The notes under the pieces are model-generated. The model saw only the letters and a program-made list of their open reading frames with translations, had not been told where the DNA came from and did not search any database. Below, piece by piece: positions 8,228 through 17,481 of a stretch of DNA of 64,000 bases. Within the stretch, counting starts at the first letter, position 1. Every line of letters begins with the position of its first letter. The DNA is from Trinickia soli (GTDB lineage: Bacteria > Pseudomonadota > Gammaproteobacteria > Burkholderiales > Burkholderiaceae). The DNA lies in contig NZ_PNYB01000008.1 of the NCBI RefSeq assembly GCF_002879855.1, positions 124,001 to 188,000 on the forward strand, read 5' to 3'. Made by a program: the position numbers and the translations under genes.

Positions 8228-9124
8228 ATGCGATACAATAGTGACCCTCCACGAATCTCCCCGCCCGTAGCCATGGCGACCAAGGAAGAAAATAAGCCGG
8301 AGTCCACGGCCTTACGAGCGTTCTCGGTGCTCGAATATGTAATCAAAGCGGGGGTTCCCGTATCTCTGGACGATGCGACGCAGGCAAGCAATCTGCCCAA
8401 GCCCACCGTTTTCCGGATACTTGCGATGCTTCACGAGGCGGACTTGCTGCAGCGCGAACCTCTGAGCAAGCGCTACATCGTCGGTCCTCGCATGTCGCAA
8501 CTCGCACTCGACGTGATGCAGCACTCCACGCTTCGCGCTCAATGTCACGGCGTGCTGCAAGAACTGGTCGACGAGATTGGTGAAAGCTGTAACCTGACCA
8601 TGCTCGATGGCAACGAGGTGCTTTATATCGACCGCGTTGAAACGCCGTTGCCATTGCGCCTTCATCTCGAACCTGGCACACGCGTTCCGTTGCACTGCAC
8701 GGCCAGCGGCAAAATCTTTCTCAGTGAGATGTCCGACAAGCAGGTTCATCGACTCCTCGGCAAAGAGCCGCTCAAGCGCTATACCGATAAAACCATTACC
8801 GATCCGGCAGTGCTCAGCGAAGAGATCAGGCGAACCAAGGAAACAGGCATCGGTACGCACGACAGCGAGTTGTTCGATGCATCCGTGGCGGTGGCAGTGC
8901 CGGTCGCCGACCCACACGGTCGCGTATATGCGGCCTTGGCGGCACATGCTCCGTCCTCGCGCATGAGCATCGAGTCTGCGATGAAACATGTGCCCGCCCT
9001 TCAGCAGGCAGCGCAAGCCATCGCATCGATTCTCACACCTTCGCCTGTGCGTCACGCAAAGGCTCGTGAAACGCGCAAGGACGTGAATACACGGAGTCGG
9101 CCAAGCGATTCGTCGGGCGGGTAA
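8228..9124 (+). CDS. IclR-family transcriptional regulator
   Basis: Regulator of about 283-298 aa with an N-terminal winged helix (SLDDATQASNLPKPTVFRILAML) and a C-terminal IclR effector domain containing CTASGKIFLS and a GIGTHDSELFDASVAVAVPV stretch. The start is uncertain: ATG 8228 follows a weak GGGAG, while ATG 8273 (MATKEENKPES) matches the usual family length but lacks a clear ribosome-binding site. It sits behind the BKACE gene and is the best candidate to bind the ATGAAATCATT boxes at 7057-7136. The 222 bases between 8006 and 8227 show no supported gene. Confidence 0.9.
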   Translation: MRYNSDPPRISPPVAMATKEENKPESTALRAFSVLEYVIKAGVPVSLDDATQASNLPKPTVFRILAMLHEADLLQREPLSKRYIVGPRMSQLALDVMQHSTLRAQCHGVLQELVDEIGESCNLTMLDGNEVLYIDRVETPLPLRLHLEPGTRVPLHCTASGKIFLSEMSDKQVHRLLGKEPLKRYTDKTITDPAVLSEEIRRTKETGIGTHDSELFDASVAVAVPVADPHGRVYAALAAHAPSSRMSIESAMKHVPALQQAAQAIASILTPSPVRHAKARETRKDVNTRSRPSDSSGG

Positions 9125-9190
9125 GCTTCCGCTTGCAATCTGCCCCCCGCCTACGGCGACGTCGCACAATGGCGCCGAACAGGCTAATCG

Positions 9191-9400
9191 TTAAATGGGG
9201 TGGATTGCGCCTGAGCGGCCGGGCAGCACGATACGAAAAATGCTGCCCGTTTGCACCAAACCTTTCCCACGCATAGCCAACGCGACCGCAGTTCCCAGCG
9301 TAGGCCCGATGCAAGGGCTCCATACCCCGCCCAACGTCAAGCCGATTAAATTGTTGCGCGACGCCACGAAGCCTGTCGTTTCCGTGTAGGCCGTGCCCAT
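9191..9400 (-). pseudogene. Fragment of a CcdA/DsbD-type membrane protein
   Basis: A 69-codon leftward frame whose central part, LGGVWSPCIGPTLG followed by ALAMRGKGL (about 9254-9330), matches the second cysteine-containing repeat of CcdA-like cytochrome c biogenesis proteins. Such proteins carry electrons across the membrane through paired cysteines. Only this repeat is present. The residues before and after do not look like the family, and the first cysteine helix is missing. It lies just beyond the end of the TetR gene, so a larger gene was probably lost here. The 66 bases from 9125 to 9190 show nothing. Confidence 0.55.
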
Positions 9401-10093
9401 CTATTTGGTCTTTCGCACTGTCTTGGCGGTCACCTTGCCGCTCTCCGCGCGAGTGTTCCCGGATCCGGCAGGTCGCTGTACGCCGGAAGTACGACGATCT
9501 TGCGAAGACGTGTTTGCCATCGCTGAAGCGCTCAGTGAAGCGAGGATTGCATCGCGACACACCGCGAGGAATTCGTCGGCGAGCGGCGAGTCGTCCGGAC
9601 AGGCTCGCGACATGACCAAGGCGCCCACCGCGTGCGCCAGTGTATCGAGGTACCGGGCACGCGTCTGAGCCGCATTCGTACCGACCGACCCGGTGTCTTC
9701 GGGGCCGAGCGCAGCCAGCAGGTTCTCGATGCCCGCCGCAAACGTGGCCCTGACTGCCGCCGGCTGACGCGCGGCATCCCCGCTCAGTGCGGCCATCGTG
9801 CAGCCGGTCGCTCGATTGTCCCGGTGCTCGCGAGAAAGGTAATAGCGCACGAACTCCGGCGGGTTGACACCCGCGGTCTGCGCCGCGGTCTGCGCTATGC
9901 CGCAGGCCGTCGATTCCGCCATCAGATCGGCCTTTGATCCGAACTGCTTGTAGAAGCCGCCATGCGTGAAGCCCGCGGCAGCCATCAGATCGGCCACGCC
10001 AACCCCATCGTAGCCGCGCTCCCGAAACAGCTTCGACGCCGTCTCGACAACGTGCTCCCGGTTCGCCTGCGCCTGCGCCTTGGTGACCTTCAT
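9401..10093 (-). CDS. TetR/AcrR-family transcriptional regulator
   Basis: 230-residue regulator with an N-terminal TetR helix-turn-helix (residues 8-55: REHVVETASKLFRERGYDGV and AAGFTHGGFYKQFGSK) and a variable C-terminal ligand domain. The final 35 residues are an unusual Arg/Ser/Thr-rich tail ending VRKTK, perhaps run-on sequence. It faces the SDR gene at 10283 across a gap that holds a palindrome overlapping its own promoter. That arrangement fits an autoregulated repressor that also controls the SDR and the quinone oxidoreductase gene. Confidence 0.92.
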   Translation of the reverse strand: MKVTKAQAQANREHVVETASKLFRERGYDGVGVADLMAAAGFTHGGFYKQFGSKADLMAESTACGIAQTAAQTAGVNPPEFVRYYLSREHRDNRATGCTMAALSGDAARQPAAVRATFAAGIENLLAALGPEDTGSVGTNAAQTRARYLDTLAHAVGALVMSRACPDDSPLADEFLAVCRDAILASLSASAMANTSSQDRRTSGVQRPAGSGNTRAESGKVTAKTVRKTK

Positions 10094-10129
10094 TTCCTAA
10101 CCACGATGGTTCATGTGTTCGACGGCTCG

Positions 10130-10157
10130 ATTATACATTGATGTCGGTCATCATCAA
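10130..10157 (-). promoter_or_regulatory. tetR promoter with embedded palindromic operator
   Basis: On the minus strand a TATAAT -10 box (10130-10135) is preceded at 16 bases by TTGATG (10152-10157) as a -35 box, firing toward the TetR gene. Between them lies TGATG-N5-CATCA (10139-10153), an inverted repeat positioned to block polymerase. Further CATCATCAT repeats follow at 10181-10190. On the plus strand a TTGACA at 10162-10167 could serve the SDR gene, but no good -10 follows. The boxes are seen; regulation by TetR is inferred. Confidence 0.5.
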
Positions 10158-10282
10158 AACCTTGACAGATTAGATTATAGTCATCATCATTAACACCATC
10201 CCAACCACCAAGTAGCTGACGCCGCTTGAGGCGCGCGCTGCTTGCGCCTGCGTCCAAACCGCTTTTGCAAAGGAAACTACTC

Positions 10283-11071
10283 ATGACCACGCTTCCGACT
10301 GTTCTCGTCACCGGCGCATCCTCCGGCATCGGTGCCACCTACGCTGAGCGCTTCGCCGGCCGCGGCCACGACCTCGTACTGGTTGCGCGCGACAAGGCAC
10401 GCCTCGATACGCTGGCCACACGCCTGCGTGAAGAGCATGGCGTGGCCGTCGAAGTGCTGCAGGCCGACCTCACCCACCCCGCCGGCCTGGCAGCGGTTGA
10501 GACTCGTCTGCGCGAGGATGCCCGCATAGGCGTCCTGATCAACAACGCCGGGATGGCTCAGTCTGGCGGCTTCGTAGGGCAAACCGCTCAAAGCATCGAA
10601 CGCCTGATTACGCTCAACACCACGGCGCTAACGCGGCTCGCAGCCGCGGTCGCTCCGCGCTTCGTGCAGTCGGGTAGCGGCGCGATCGTCAACATCGGCT
10701 CGGTTGTGGGTTTCGCGCCCGAGTTCGGCATGTCGATTTACGGCGCCACGAAGGCCTTTGTGCTGTTCCTCTCGCAGGGATTGAACCTCGAGTTGTCGCC
10801 CAGCGGCGTCTACGTGCAGGCGGTACTTCCGGCGGCGACGCGCACGGAGATCTGGGGGCGGGCCGGCATCGACGTCAACACGCTTACCGAAGTGATGGAG
10901 GTCGATGAACTCGTCGATGCCGCGCTGGTCGGCTTCGATCAGCGCGAACTGGTCACCATCCCGCCGCTGCACGTGGCCGGACGCTGGGACGCATTGGATG
11001 GCGCGCGTCAAGGGCTCTTGTCCGACATTCGGCAAGCGCACGCGGCCGATCGCTATCTCTCACAAGCCTGA
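10283..11071 (+). CDS. Short-chain dehydrogenase/reductase
   Basis: 262-residue SDR with the cofactor loop TGASSGIGATY at the N-terminus, NNAG in the middle, the IVNIGSVVG strand and a YGATK catalytic YxxxK. Start: ATG 10283 (MTTLPTVLVTG) follows AAAGGAAA, and the upstream in-frame codons read as leader. It is an oxidoreductase of unknown substrate, probably NADP-dependent. It diverges from the TetR gene and precedes an alpha/beta hydrolase fragment and a quinone-oxidoreductase-like gene, a common arrangement for TetR-controlled electrophile or solvent response genes. Confidence 0.9.
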   Translation: MTTLPTVLVTGASSGIGATYAERFAGRGHDLVLVARDKARLDTLATRLREEHGVAVEVLQADLTHPAGLAAVETRLREDARIGVLINNAGMAQSGGFVGQTAQSIERLITLNTTALTRLAAAVAPRFVQSGSGAIVNIGSVVGFAPEFGMSIYGATKAFVLFLSQGLNLELSPSGVYVQAVLPAATRTEIWGRAGIDVNTLTEVMEVDELVDAALVGFDQRELVTIPPLHVAGRWDALDGARQGLLSDIRQAHAADRYLSQA

Positions 11072-11115
11072 CCAGCACCGCTTCTCGGCCCGTTGCTTCG
11101 GAAAACCCGCCTGAC

Positions 11116-11241
11116 ATGGCCAAAATATTTCCGAATAGTCAGCTCATCATTTATCCCGATGCGGGGCATGGTGGCATTTTTCAATTTCACAGTGAGTTCG
11201 TGACCAGCGCACTTGCGTTCCTTGGCCGCTCTACACCATAG
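11116..11241 (+). pseudogene. C-terminal fragment of an alpha/beta hydrolase
   Basis: A 42-codon frame beginning MAKIFPNSQLIIYPDAGHGG and ending in FVTSALAFLG plus a short tail. This is the last strand and catalytic-histidine loop (PDAGHGG) of alpha/beta hydrolases, which normally follow 200 or more residues with the nucleophile and acid. Those parts are absent. The region from 11242 to 11496 contains no other recognisable gene. The hydrolase probably once stood between the SDR and the quinone oxidoreductase in this TetR-linked group. Confidence 0.6.
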
Positions 11242-11496
11242 GGAGAACGAGTTGGGTACATACACAGCGACCAACATTGGAATGCGCGCGCTGGTGGCGA
11301 CCCAGGTGCTCGGCAAGCCACGGTTGCCGCTGCCGGTGCGGCCGACTTCGTGCTAAACGCGTGGGATTTTTCAGGCGCCAGCACGGAAACAATGGAGCCG
11401 ATTTCGCCGGCCACCGAAGTACATCGCTACTTGGGCTCGAGCCGGATTCCGCCCGAACCCTGCTCATCATTTGCCCGATATTGGATCTGGAACAAC

Positions 11497-12498
11497 ATGA
11501 AAGCACTCGTCCTCAAACGCTATGGCAAGTCACCCGATATCGGGTTCGCCGAAGTGCCCCGCCCTACGCTACAGCCCGATGAACTGTTGGTTCAAGTCCA
11601 TGCCGTGGGCTTGAACCCAGTCGATAACGCGATTCCGTCTGGAACGTTCAAGCCCATCCTCAAGTTCCGATTGCCGGCCACGATGGGGAGCGATATTGCC
11701 GGCGTGGTAACCGAAGTGGGCAACCGCGTGACGCGTTTCAAGCCGGGCGATGCAATCTTCGCCAGCGTCTTCGATCTTGGTAGGGGCTCGCTCGCTGAAT
11801 TCGCAGCGGTGCCGGAGAGTGTTGCCGCGCCGAAGCCCGCCAATCTCGACTTCGTGCAGGCGGCCGCCGTTCCGATGGTCGGACTCACCTCCTGGCAAGC
11901 GTTGAAGGAGCGCGCCAATCTTCGGCCGGGGCAGAAGGTGTTTGTCCCTGCGGGGGCTGGCGGTATCGGTACATTTGCAATCCAGCTGGCAAAGCACTTT
12001 GGCGCCAAGGTGGGAACGACCACCAGTACGGGCAACGTTGAACGCGTAAGCAGTTTAGGCGCAGACGAGGTGGTCGATTACAAGAAGCAGGAATTCGACA
12101 AGACATTGCGCAGCTACGACGTCGTGCTCGGCACTATCAGAGGTGACGCGATTGAAAAATCCATAGGCATCCTTAAATCGGGCGGCAAGATCGTGTCCCT
12201 CGTCGGGCCGCTGGATGCCGCGTTCGCGCGAACTCGCAGGCTGAACTTTGTTCTGACGTTCGTATTCTGGCTAATGAGCCACAAGGTCATGCGGCTTGCA
12301 AGAAAGCGCAAGGTCACCTACTCGTTTCTCTTCGTACGCCCCGACGGCGGCCAACTTGCTGAAATTGGCGAACTGCTCCGGTCTGGGAGCATTCGCCCCG
12401 TGATCGACAAGGTTTTTCCGTTCGAGCAAGCAAAGGCCGCGCTTGAATACCTGGCCCAGGGCCGCGCCAAAGGCAAGGTCGTCGTGAAGATCAACTGA
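11497..12498 (+). CDS. Zinc-independent quinone oxidoreductase / MDR-family reductase
   Basis: 333-residue medium-chain dehydrogenase/reductase. It has the GroES-like N-terminal domain (LKRYGKSPDIGFAEVPRP), then the nucleotide-binding motif VPAGAGGIGTFAIQLAKHFG and LGADEVVDYKKQ. The structural and catalytic zinc cysteines of alcohol dehydrogenases are not seen, so a quinone oxidoreductase or enone reductase role using NADPH is likely. The ATG at 11497 is chosen by fit to the family N-terminus; a longer frame upstream does not resemble the family. It converges with the amidohydrolase gene, with one base between the two stops. Confidence 0.9.
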   Translation: MKALVLKRYGKSPDIGFAEVPRPTLQPDELLVQVHAVGLNPVDNAIPSGTFKPILKFRLPATMGSDIAGVVTEVGNRVTRFKPGDAIFASVFDLGRGSLAEFAAVPESVAAPKPANLDFVQAAAVPMVGLTSWQALKERANLRPGQKVFVPAGAGGIGTFAIQLAKHFGAKVGTTTSTGNVERVSSLGADEVVDYKKQEFDKTLRSYDVVLGTIRGDAIEKSIGILKSGGKIVSLVGPLDAAFARTRRLNFVLTFVFWLMSHKVMRLARKRKVTYSFLFVRPDGGQLAEIGELLRSGSIRPVIDKVFPFEQAKAALEYLAQGRAKGKVVVKIN

Positions 12499-12499
12499 C

Positions 12500-13396
12500 T
12501 TACAAACGATAGACACGCTGAGCATTGTCGTGAAATAACGCTTGGCGTTCATGCGGCGCAAAGTCCTTGGTGATGGCCTTGAACGCATTGAATACGTCGT
12601 CATAGCTGCTGAAGAGCTTATCGACAGGGAAGTTGCTCGCGAACATGCATCGTTCGGTTCCGAATGCTTCGATTGCATGCAAGACGAACGGGCGGATACG
12701 GTCGACCGTCCACTTCCAATCTCCCATGCCAAGCCCCGAAATCTTGCACGATACATTCGGGGCTGAAGCAAGCAGCTTCATGCTCTTTTTCCAGCCTTCG
12801 ATTTCTTCCGGTGCGCGATCCACCGGCATTCCCGTATGGTTGAGCACGATAGGCGTTTCGGGAAAATCGCGCGCCAGCGCGACAGCTTCTTCCATCTGGG
12901 TGTAATAGAGCTGCAAATCGAACGAGAGGCCATAGCGCCCGAGCAGTGCATACCCGCGCCGCCAACGACTGTCACTGATCAGATGGGGGTTGTCGATGAA
13001 CGTCTTGACGGGGTCGCGATGGAAGTTCAAGCACTGACGGATGCCCCGCACGTTCGGAAATTCACAATGGGCTTCGATCACCGCCTGCGCGCCGTCGGAA
13101 GCAAGATCCGCGAAGGCGACGATGCCATGCGGATACCCGTGCTTATCCGCCACTCCCTGCAACCATCTCGTCTCCGCGACGGGATCGTTATGATCGTACT
13201 CGACCTGCAGATGGACGGTCTTCACCACGTTTTGATTCTTGATGTCGGCCAGGAAGTCGTCGATAAGATAGTCCTTGCGTATGGCCGAATAGTCGCCAAA
13301 AACACGCTTCAGCATCGGACCTTGCAGCCAGGGGTAATGTCCCGTACGCAGATCGTATAGATGGTGGTGCGGGTCGATGATGGGCAGGTCGTCCAT
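12500..13396 (-). CDS. Amidohydrolase/lactonase of the COG3618 type
   Basis: 298-residue TIM-barrel hydrolase. The N-terminal IIDPHHHLYDL carries the His-x-His metal pair, VLNHTGMPVD a further histidine and MFASNFPVD the catalytic aspartate. Relatives hydrolyse sugar lactones such as fuconolactone, or related cyclic compounds. Start: ATG 13396 follows GGAGAC. It is the last gene of a leftward set behind a ribose-type binding protein, permease and ATPase. With the SDR across the LysR gap, it could open the lactone made by sugar oxidation. The substrate is not shown. Confidence 0.88.
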   Translation of the reverse strand: MDDLPIIDPHHHLYDLRTGHYPWLQGPMLKRVFGDYSAIRKDYLIDDFLADIKNQNVVKTVHLQVEYDHNDPVAETRWLQGVADKHGYPHGIVAFADLASDGAQAVIEAHCEFPNVRGIRQCLNFHRDPVKTFIDNPHLISDSRWRRGYALLGRYGLSFDLQLYYTQMEEAVALARDFPETPIVLNHTGMPVDRAPEEIEGWKKSMKLLASAPNVSCKISGLGMGDWKWTVDRIRPFVLHAIEAFGTERCMFASNFPVDKLFSSYDDVFNAFKAITKDFAPHERQALFHDNAQRVYRL

Positions 13397-13476
13397 GATG
13401 TCTCCAAAGCATTCTGAGTTCGTTGCGGCCGAGGCGACGCCCGCCTGAAGCGGGCGCGTCGACGATGGGAAAGCGA

Positions 13477-14493
13477 TCAATAATTGCCGGCCGAAGGCGG
13501 ATACACACGCTTGAGCTTCGTTTGTGCCTCCGGTTGATCGATCGTGTCGTGCGTCACCAGGGGCTCCTTCAAGGCCAGCTCCTGAGTCGTCGGCTTGTGG
13601 CTCAGCGCATTGAATACCTGGGTCGTGGCATCGATCCCCTGACCGACAGCCTCTTGCAGGAAGATGCCTTGGATCGCCCCTTCACGCAGCAGATGAATCG
13701 TCGTCGGACTGCCGTCCGCGGTAACGATCGCCACCTTCCCCGTGAGTCCCCTCGTTTGCAGGGCCTTCGCAGCGCCGATCGCGGCTTCGTCGTACATGCC
13801 GTAGATCGCTTTGAGGTCAGGATGTGCCGTAAGGACATCGTTGGCTTGCGAGATCGCTTCGTTGACGGTCAAACCGTGCGTTTGCAACACTTGGACAAGA
13901 TCACAACCATCGGTCTTGAACGACTCCTGCGCGCCTTTCATATACTTCTGCGCATTCTCCCGGTCGAGCGGCAAGGCGAGCATCGCAACCTTGTTCCCGC
14001 CGCGAGCCTTCGCGAGTTTGCAAACATATGATCCTTGCGCCTTCCCGGTCTCGTAATTGTTCGCTGTGACGGCGGACGTGAAATCCGTTTGCCCAGCCTG
14101 TGGCCCGATTCCGGCGAACGCGATCGGCACTGACTTCTCCTTCAGCACACGCAGGATGGGGGGCGTACTCGTTGAACTGACCGGGCCCATCACGATCGCG
14201 CTCACACCGCGCGTCAGCGCCGTATGAACGTTGTCCATCTGCTTGGCGGGCGAGTTCTCCGATGTAAATTCGACATAGTTCATACCGAGTTCCTTCGCGC
14301 GCTGCTTGACGCCATAAGCAACCCATTGCCAGTACGAAATATCCAGGGAAGGGGCAATATAAGCCACCGTCTGCTTCGCCTGCGCGAGTGACGCTTGCGA
14401 TGCGAGTGCTGAACCGATCAGTGCCGCGGCCGTTATCCATCTACGGAACGGCTTCCCAGCAACCCCACCTTCGTTCGTCGTCGTGATGTTCAT
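13477..14493 (-). CDS. ABC sugar-type substrate-binding protein
   Basis: Periplasmic binding protein of the ribose/xylose class (338 aa). It has an N-terminal secretion signal ([19 protein letters not shown]) and then [19 protein letters not shown], the first strand of the type I fold. [10 protein letters not shown] and [17 protein letters not shown] are typical cleft segments. Start: ATG 14493 follows AAAGGAG. Its gene lies just before the amidohydrolase and after the permease. Ligands of this family are sugars, polyols or autoinducers; a TorT-like sensor role is less likely given the transporter context. Confidence 0.9.
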   Translation of the reverse strand: MNITTTNEGGVAGKPFRRWITAAALIGSALASQASLAQAKQTVAYIAPSLDISYWQWVAYGVKQRAKELGMNYVEFTSENSPAKQMDNVHTALTRGVSAIVMGPVSSTSTPPILRVLKEKSVPIAFAGIGPQAGQTDFTSAVTANNYETGKAQGSYVCKLAKARGGNKVAMLALPLDRENAQKYMKGAQESFKTDGCDLVQVLQTHGLTVNEAISQANDVLTAHPDLKAIYGMYDEAAIGAAKALQTRGLTGKVAIVTADGSPTTIHLLREGAIQGIFLQEAVGQGIDATTQVFNALSHKPTTQELALKEPLVTHDTIDQPEAQTKLKRVYPPSAGNY

Positions 14494-14523
14494 CTCCGTC
14501 TCCTTTAGTCTCGTAGATGCGGC

Positions 14524-15519
14524 TTAGCGCCGTGCCTTGGTCACGCGGTCGACAAGCACCGCGATCAGAATGACGATTCCGGTCACGGTGCCTTGCCAAA
14601 AGCTATTCACACCGATCAGGTTTGCGCCGTTTTGAATGATCGTGATCATCAGCGAACCCAGTAGCGCGCCGACCGCTGAACCCGTTCCGCCAAAGAGGCT
14701 CGCCCCGCCGATAACGACGGCGGCAATGGACTGCAACATCAGGCTCGAACCCGCCGTGGCTTCCGCATTGCTGACGTACGACACGCTGACGATTCCAGCG
14801 AAAGACGCCAGCAACCCCGATAGCAGGTAGGCCGTAAGGCGTACACGGTTGACGGGGATGCCGATCACCCGCGCAGACGCACTGCTGCTGCCGACGGCAT
14901 ACAGCCAGCGGCCCCCTACGACCTTGCGCAGAGAAAACTCGATCGCGATCAGCAGGAGCGCACACCACAAGACATAGTTGGGCACGCCCGGAAGCAGCGT
15001 CCCGGCGTCGAGCAGCCAATAGTTCGGATCCGAGATCGGCAGAGAATTGCCGTTGGTCACGATGAAGGACAGACTTCCGGCAATCGCGTAGGTGCTCAGC
15101 GTCACGACGAATGGAGCGAGACCGACGAACGTGACGAGCGCTCCGTTGATCAAGCCAATGAGCGCCCCCACGGCAAGCCCCGCGACGCTGCTTGCGATGG
15201 CGCCGTATCCATGTGACATGGCGAGTCCCGTCACCATGCCCGTCAACGAAAAGACAGAACCGACGGATAGATCGATCCCTCCGGTAATGATGACGAGCAA
15301 CACCCCGAATGACATGATCACGAGCGGAGCCGAAGCCTGCAGCACGTTCGCGATATTGCCGCCGGACAACGCGGCGGGCACCACCATACCGACGCCCAAC
15401 TCGACGATCACGATCGCAATTGCGATCGCGATTTCCGTCCGGTATGTCGACAACAGGCGGCGCAGTCCGCCGCGGGACTGAGCCCGTTCGCTCGCAAGTG
15501 GATGGGTAACCGACTTCAT
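14524..15519 (-). CDS. ABC sugar-type permease (RbsC-like)
   Basis: 331-residue inner membrane permease of the branched-chain/ribose superfamily with about eight to ten hydrophobic segments. It has GGIDLSVGSVFSLTGMV, the characteristic RbsC-type motif, and a late GGASLFGGTGSAVGALLG. It forms the channel of the importer with the ATPase at 15571 and the binding protein at 13477. Gene spacing of tens of bases on one strand supports a single transcript starting in the gap at 17092-17481. Confidence 0.93.
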   Translation of the reverse strand: MKSVTHPLASERAQSRGGLRRLLSTYRTEIAIAIAIVIVELGVGMVVPAALSGGNIANVLQASAPLVIMSFGVLLVIITGGIDLSVGSVFSLTGMVTGLAMSHGYGAIASSVAGLAVGALIGLINGALVTFVGLAPFVVTLSTYAIAGSLSFIVTNGNSLPISDPNYWLLDAGTLLPGVPNYVLWCALLLIAIEFSLRKVVGGRWLYAVGSSSASARVIGIPVNRVRLTAYLLSGLLASFAGIVSVSYVSNAEATAGSSLMLQSIAAVVIGGASLFGGTGSAVGALLGSLMITIIQNGANLIGVNSFWQGTVTGIVILIAVLVDRVTKARR

Positions 15520-15570
15520 GCTCGTCTCCAGATTGATAGGCTTATTCGCTGCGCATCACGCACCAGGTTT

Positions 15571-17091
15571 TCACGCTGCCATGCCGGTCGCGTCGGCGAG
15601 CTGCGTCTCGGTCACCTGCGCATTGCACAGCACCCGGGTTGGGTGACCGTCGAGATCGAACGCGAGCACGGTGTCGCACAATTCGACGAGTTCGACGTAT
15701 TCGGTTGACCACCAGATCACCGCCGTTCCTTGCGCAGCCATCTTCCTGATCAATGCGTAGATCTCATGTTTGGTGCGGATGTCGACGCCGCGGGTCGGCT
15801 CTTCGAGCACCAACAACCTGGGCTGTAGTGCGAGCCAGCGAGCAACGAGCAGCTTCTGCTGCGTGCCGCCGCTCAATGTGGAAGGCAGGTCCCAAAGCGA
15901 AGCCGCCTTGATGTCCAGGGCGTCGACCACCCTCGCCCCCTCCTCTGGCTCTGAACGGCTCACGCAACCGCGGCGCTCGACGATGCGCCTGGCCGCCATC
16001 AGGTTGTCGATGATCGGAAGCGCTCCGAGGATCCCCTTGTTCGCGCGGTCGCCGGAGACGAAGCCGACGCCGGCGCGCGCCGCGGCCGCCGAACTGGCGT
16101 AGGCCATCGGCGCGCCATTGCGCTCGACCTTCCATGACGATGCATCCGAAAGGCCCGTCAGCGCTTCGATCAACGCCATCGGCCCCGTCGGGGCTCCTGC
16201 AAGCCCAACGATCGCCCCGGGTTGGACCGTCAGGTCGATATCGTCGCGCTTGATCCTGATGGTGTCGCCGTCCGCCGCCATGGTGTCGCGACGCCCCTTC
16301 ACCCGTGGGGAACCCCGGTCCCGGAGAGCCGCGGCTTCTTCGTGCGCGATGCTCTGCCCCATGCACTCGACGATCTCGCCGTCCGTGATCGCGCACAACG
16401 CGACACGGTCGATCGCCGTCTTGCCGTCCCGGATGACCGTACAGACGTCCGCGATCTGCCGGATTTCCCGCATCCGGTGTGAAACGAACAGGACGGCAAG
16501 GCCAGCGTCGGCCACCAGCCGTCGTATGACAGCGAATAAGCGCCCGGTTTCGGAAGCCGTGAGATTGGCGGTAGGCTCGTCGAGCAGCAGCAACTTCGCT
16601 CCCGACCCGAGCGCTCGCGCAATCTCCACGAGTTGTCGCTCGTGCAGTGTCAGATCGCCGACCATGCGGGCAACCGACTCCCGCGCGAAGCGTGGGTCGA
16701 TGAGCGAAAGGGCTTCGATTGCAATGGCTTCGGATGCACGCTCGCTGTACTTGTGACCCGCTCTGCGCAAACGCGGCAGCGCGATGTTTTCGGCAACAGA
16801 CAGATGCGGAAGCAGCGCCAACTCCTGATTCACGACCGCAATCTCGCCGGCGTCGACATGTGCTGCCACGGAACCTTCTAGCGTTTGCCCACCGAATTCG
16901 AGCACGCCGCCATCGCGGTCGAGCTGCCCAGAGATGATCTTGATCAACGTCGACTTCCCAGCACCGTTACCACCGAGAAACGCGTGCACCTCGCCGCGCG
17001 CGAGGGAGAGATCGACACCCTTGAGCACGTTGGTCGGACCGAAACTTTTCACGATCGATCGGGCCGCCAGGAGGTATGGCTGTGAACCCAT
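15571..17091 (-). CDS. ABC sugar-type ATP-binding protein with two ATPase domains (RbsA-like)
   Basis: 506-residue tandem ATPase. The first half has a full Walker A (GGNGAGKSTL), Walker B (LLLDEPTANL) and H-loop (FVSHR). The second half has a degenerate Walker A (GLAGAPTGPM), a signature LSGGTQQK and Walker B (LVLEEPTRGVDI), the normal asymmetry of RbsA-type proteins. Start: of two ATG codons, the one at 17091 (MGSQPYLL) has the better spacing to GGAG; longer N-terminal extensions do not resemble the family. First gene of the leftward sugar-importer operon. Confidence 0.92.
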   Translation of the reverse strand: MGSQPYLLAARSIVKSFGPTNVLKGVDLSLARGEVHAFLGGNGAGKSTLIKIISGQLDRDGGVLEFGGQTLEGSVAAHVDAGEIAVVNQELALLPHLSVAENIALPRLRRAGHKYSERASEAIAIEALSLIDPRFARESVARMVGDLTLHERQLVEIARALGSGAKLLLLDEPTANLTASETGRLFAVIRRLVADAGLAVLFVSHRMREIRQIADVCTVIRDGKTAIDRVALCAITDGEIVECMGQSIAHEEAAALRDRGSPRVKGRRDTMAADGDTIRIKRDDIDLTVQPGAIVGLAGAPTGPMALIEALTGLSDASSWKVERNGAPMAYASSAAAARAGVGFVSGDRANKGILGALPIIDNLMAARRIVERRGCVSRSEPEEGARVVDALDIKAASLWDLPSTLSGGTQQKLLVARWLALQPRLLVLEEPTRGVDIRTKHEIYALIRKMAAQGTAVIWWSTEYVELVELCDTVLAFDLDGHPTRVLCNAQVTETQLADATGMAA

Positions 17092-17453
17092 CTGCATTTC
17101 TCCAATGACGAAGGACGATTCGCGCAGACACCCGGCGCGATGGGAAACGAAGCGAAGACCTCGGAGGCCTAGACCGGCGAGCGCGGGGGTACGGCTGAAG
17201 GACAGTTGGCGAAAGCCCCGCGCTGGCGTGCCCGCCAACATTTTTCTGCCGCGAAGGTTCGCGTTGCCGACCCGAAGTGGGGATAATGCATTGGCGTCTC
17301 CTGCGCGGTTGTGCATCGCGTCATGTGTGTATGAGGCCGAGAACCGAAAGCGTCTCCCGCCTACGCACGGCCCATTTCCGCCATCGAGCGAGCGTGTCCG
17401 TGTGCTTATCCACAGAATGGCAGCGTCCACAGCGCCGGAGCAACGCGGTTTTG

Positions 17454-17469
17454 TTCAACTGCGATTGAA
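17454..17469. promoter_or_regulatory. TTCAA-N6-TTGAA palindrome before the LysR gene
   Basis: The 390-base gap between the sugar ABC operon and the LysR gene is mostly featureless, but just upstream of the LysR start it holds TTCAA-CTGCGA-TTGAA. This 16-base inverted repeat fits the general LysR-box geometry (half-sites with A/T ends about 11 bases apart). It lies 12 bases before the ATG, so a bound regulator would block its own translation start region or promoter. The site is seen; the role is inferred. Confidence 0.4.
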
Positions 17470-17481
17470 AAAAATTTCACG

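Noticed and set aside
8064-8252. Small minus-strand frame between the BKACE and IclR genes
   Set aside because: There is no ribosome-binding site and no family match, and it overlaps the IclR start region.
11350-11496. N-terminal extension of the quinone oxidoreductase
   Set aside because: The extra 49 residues do not resemble the family, whose N-terminus matches exactly from the ATG at 11497.
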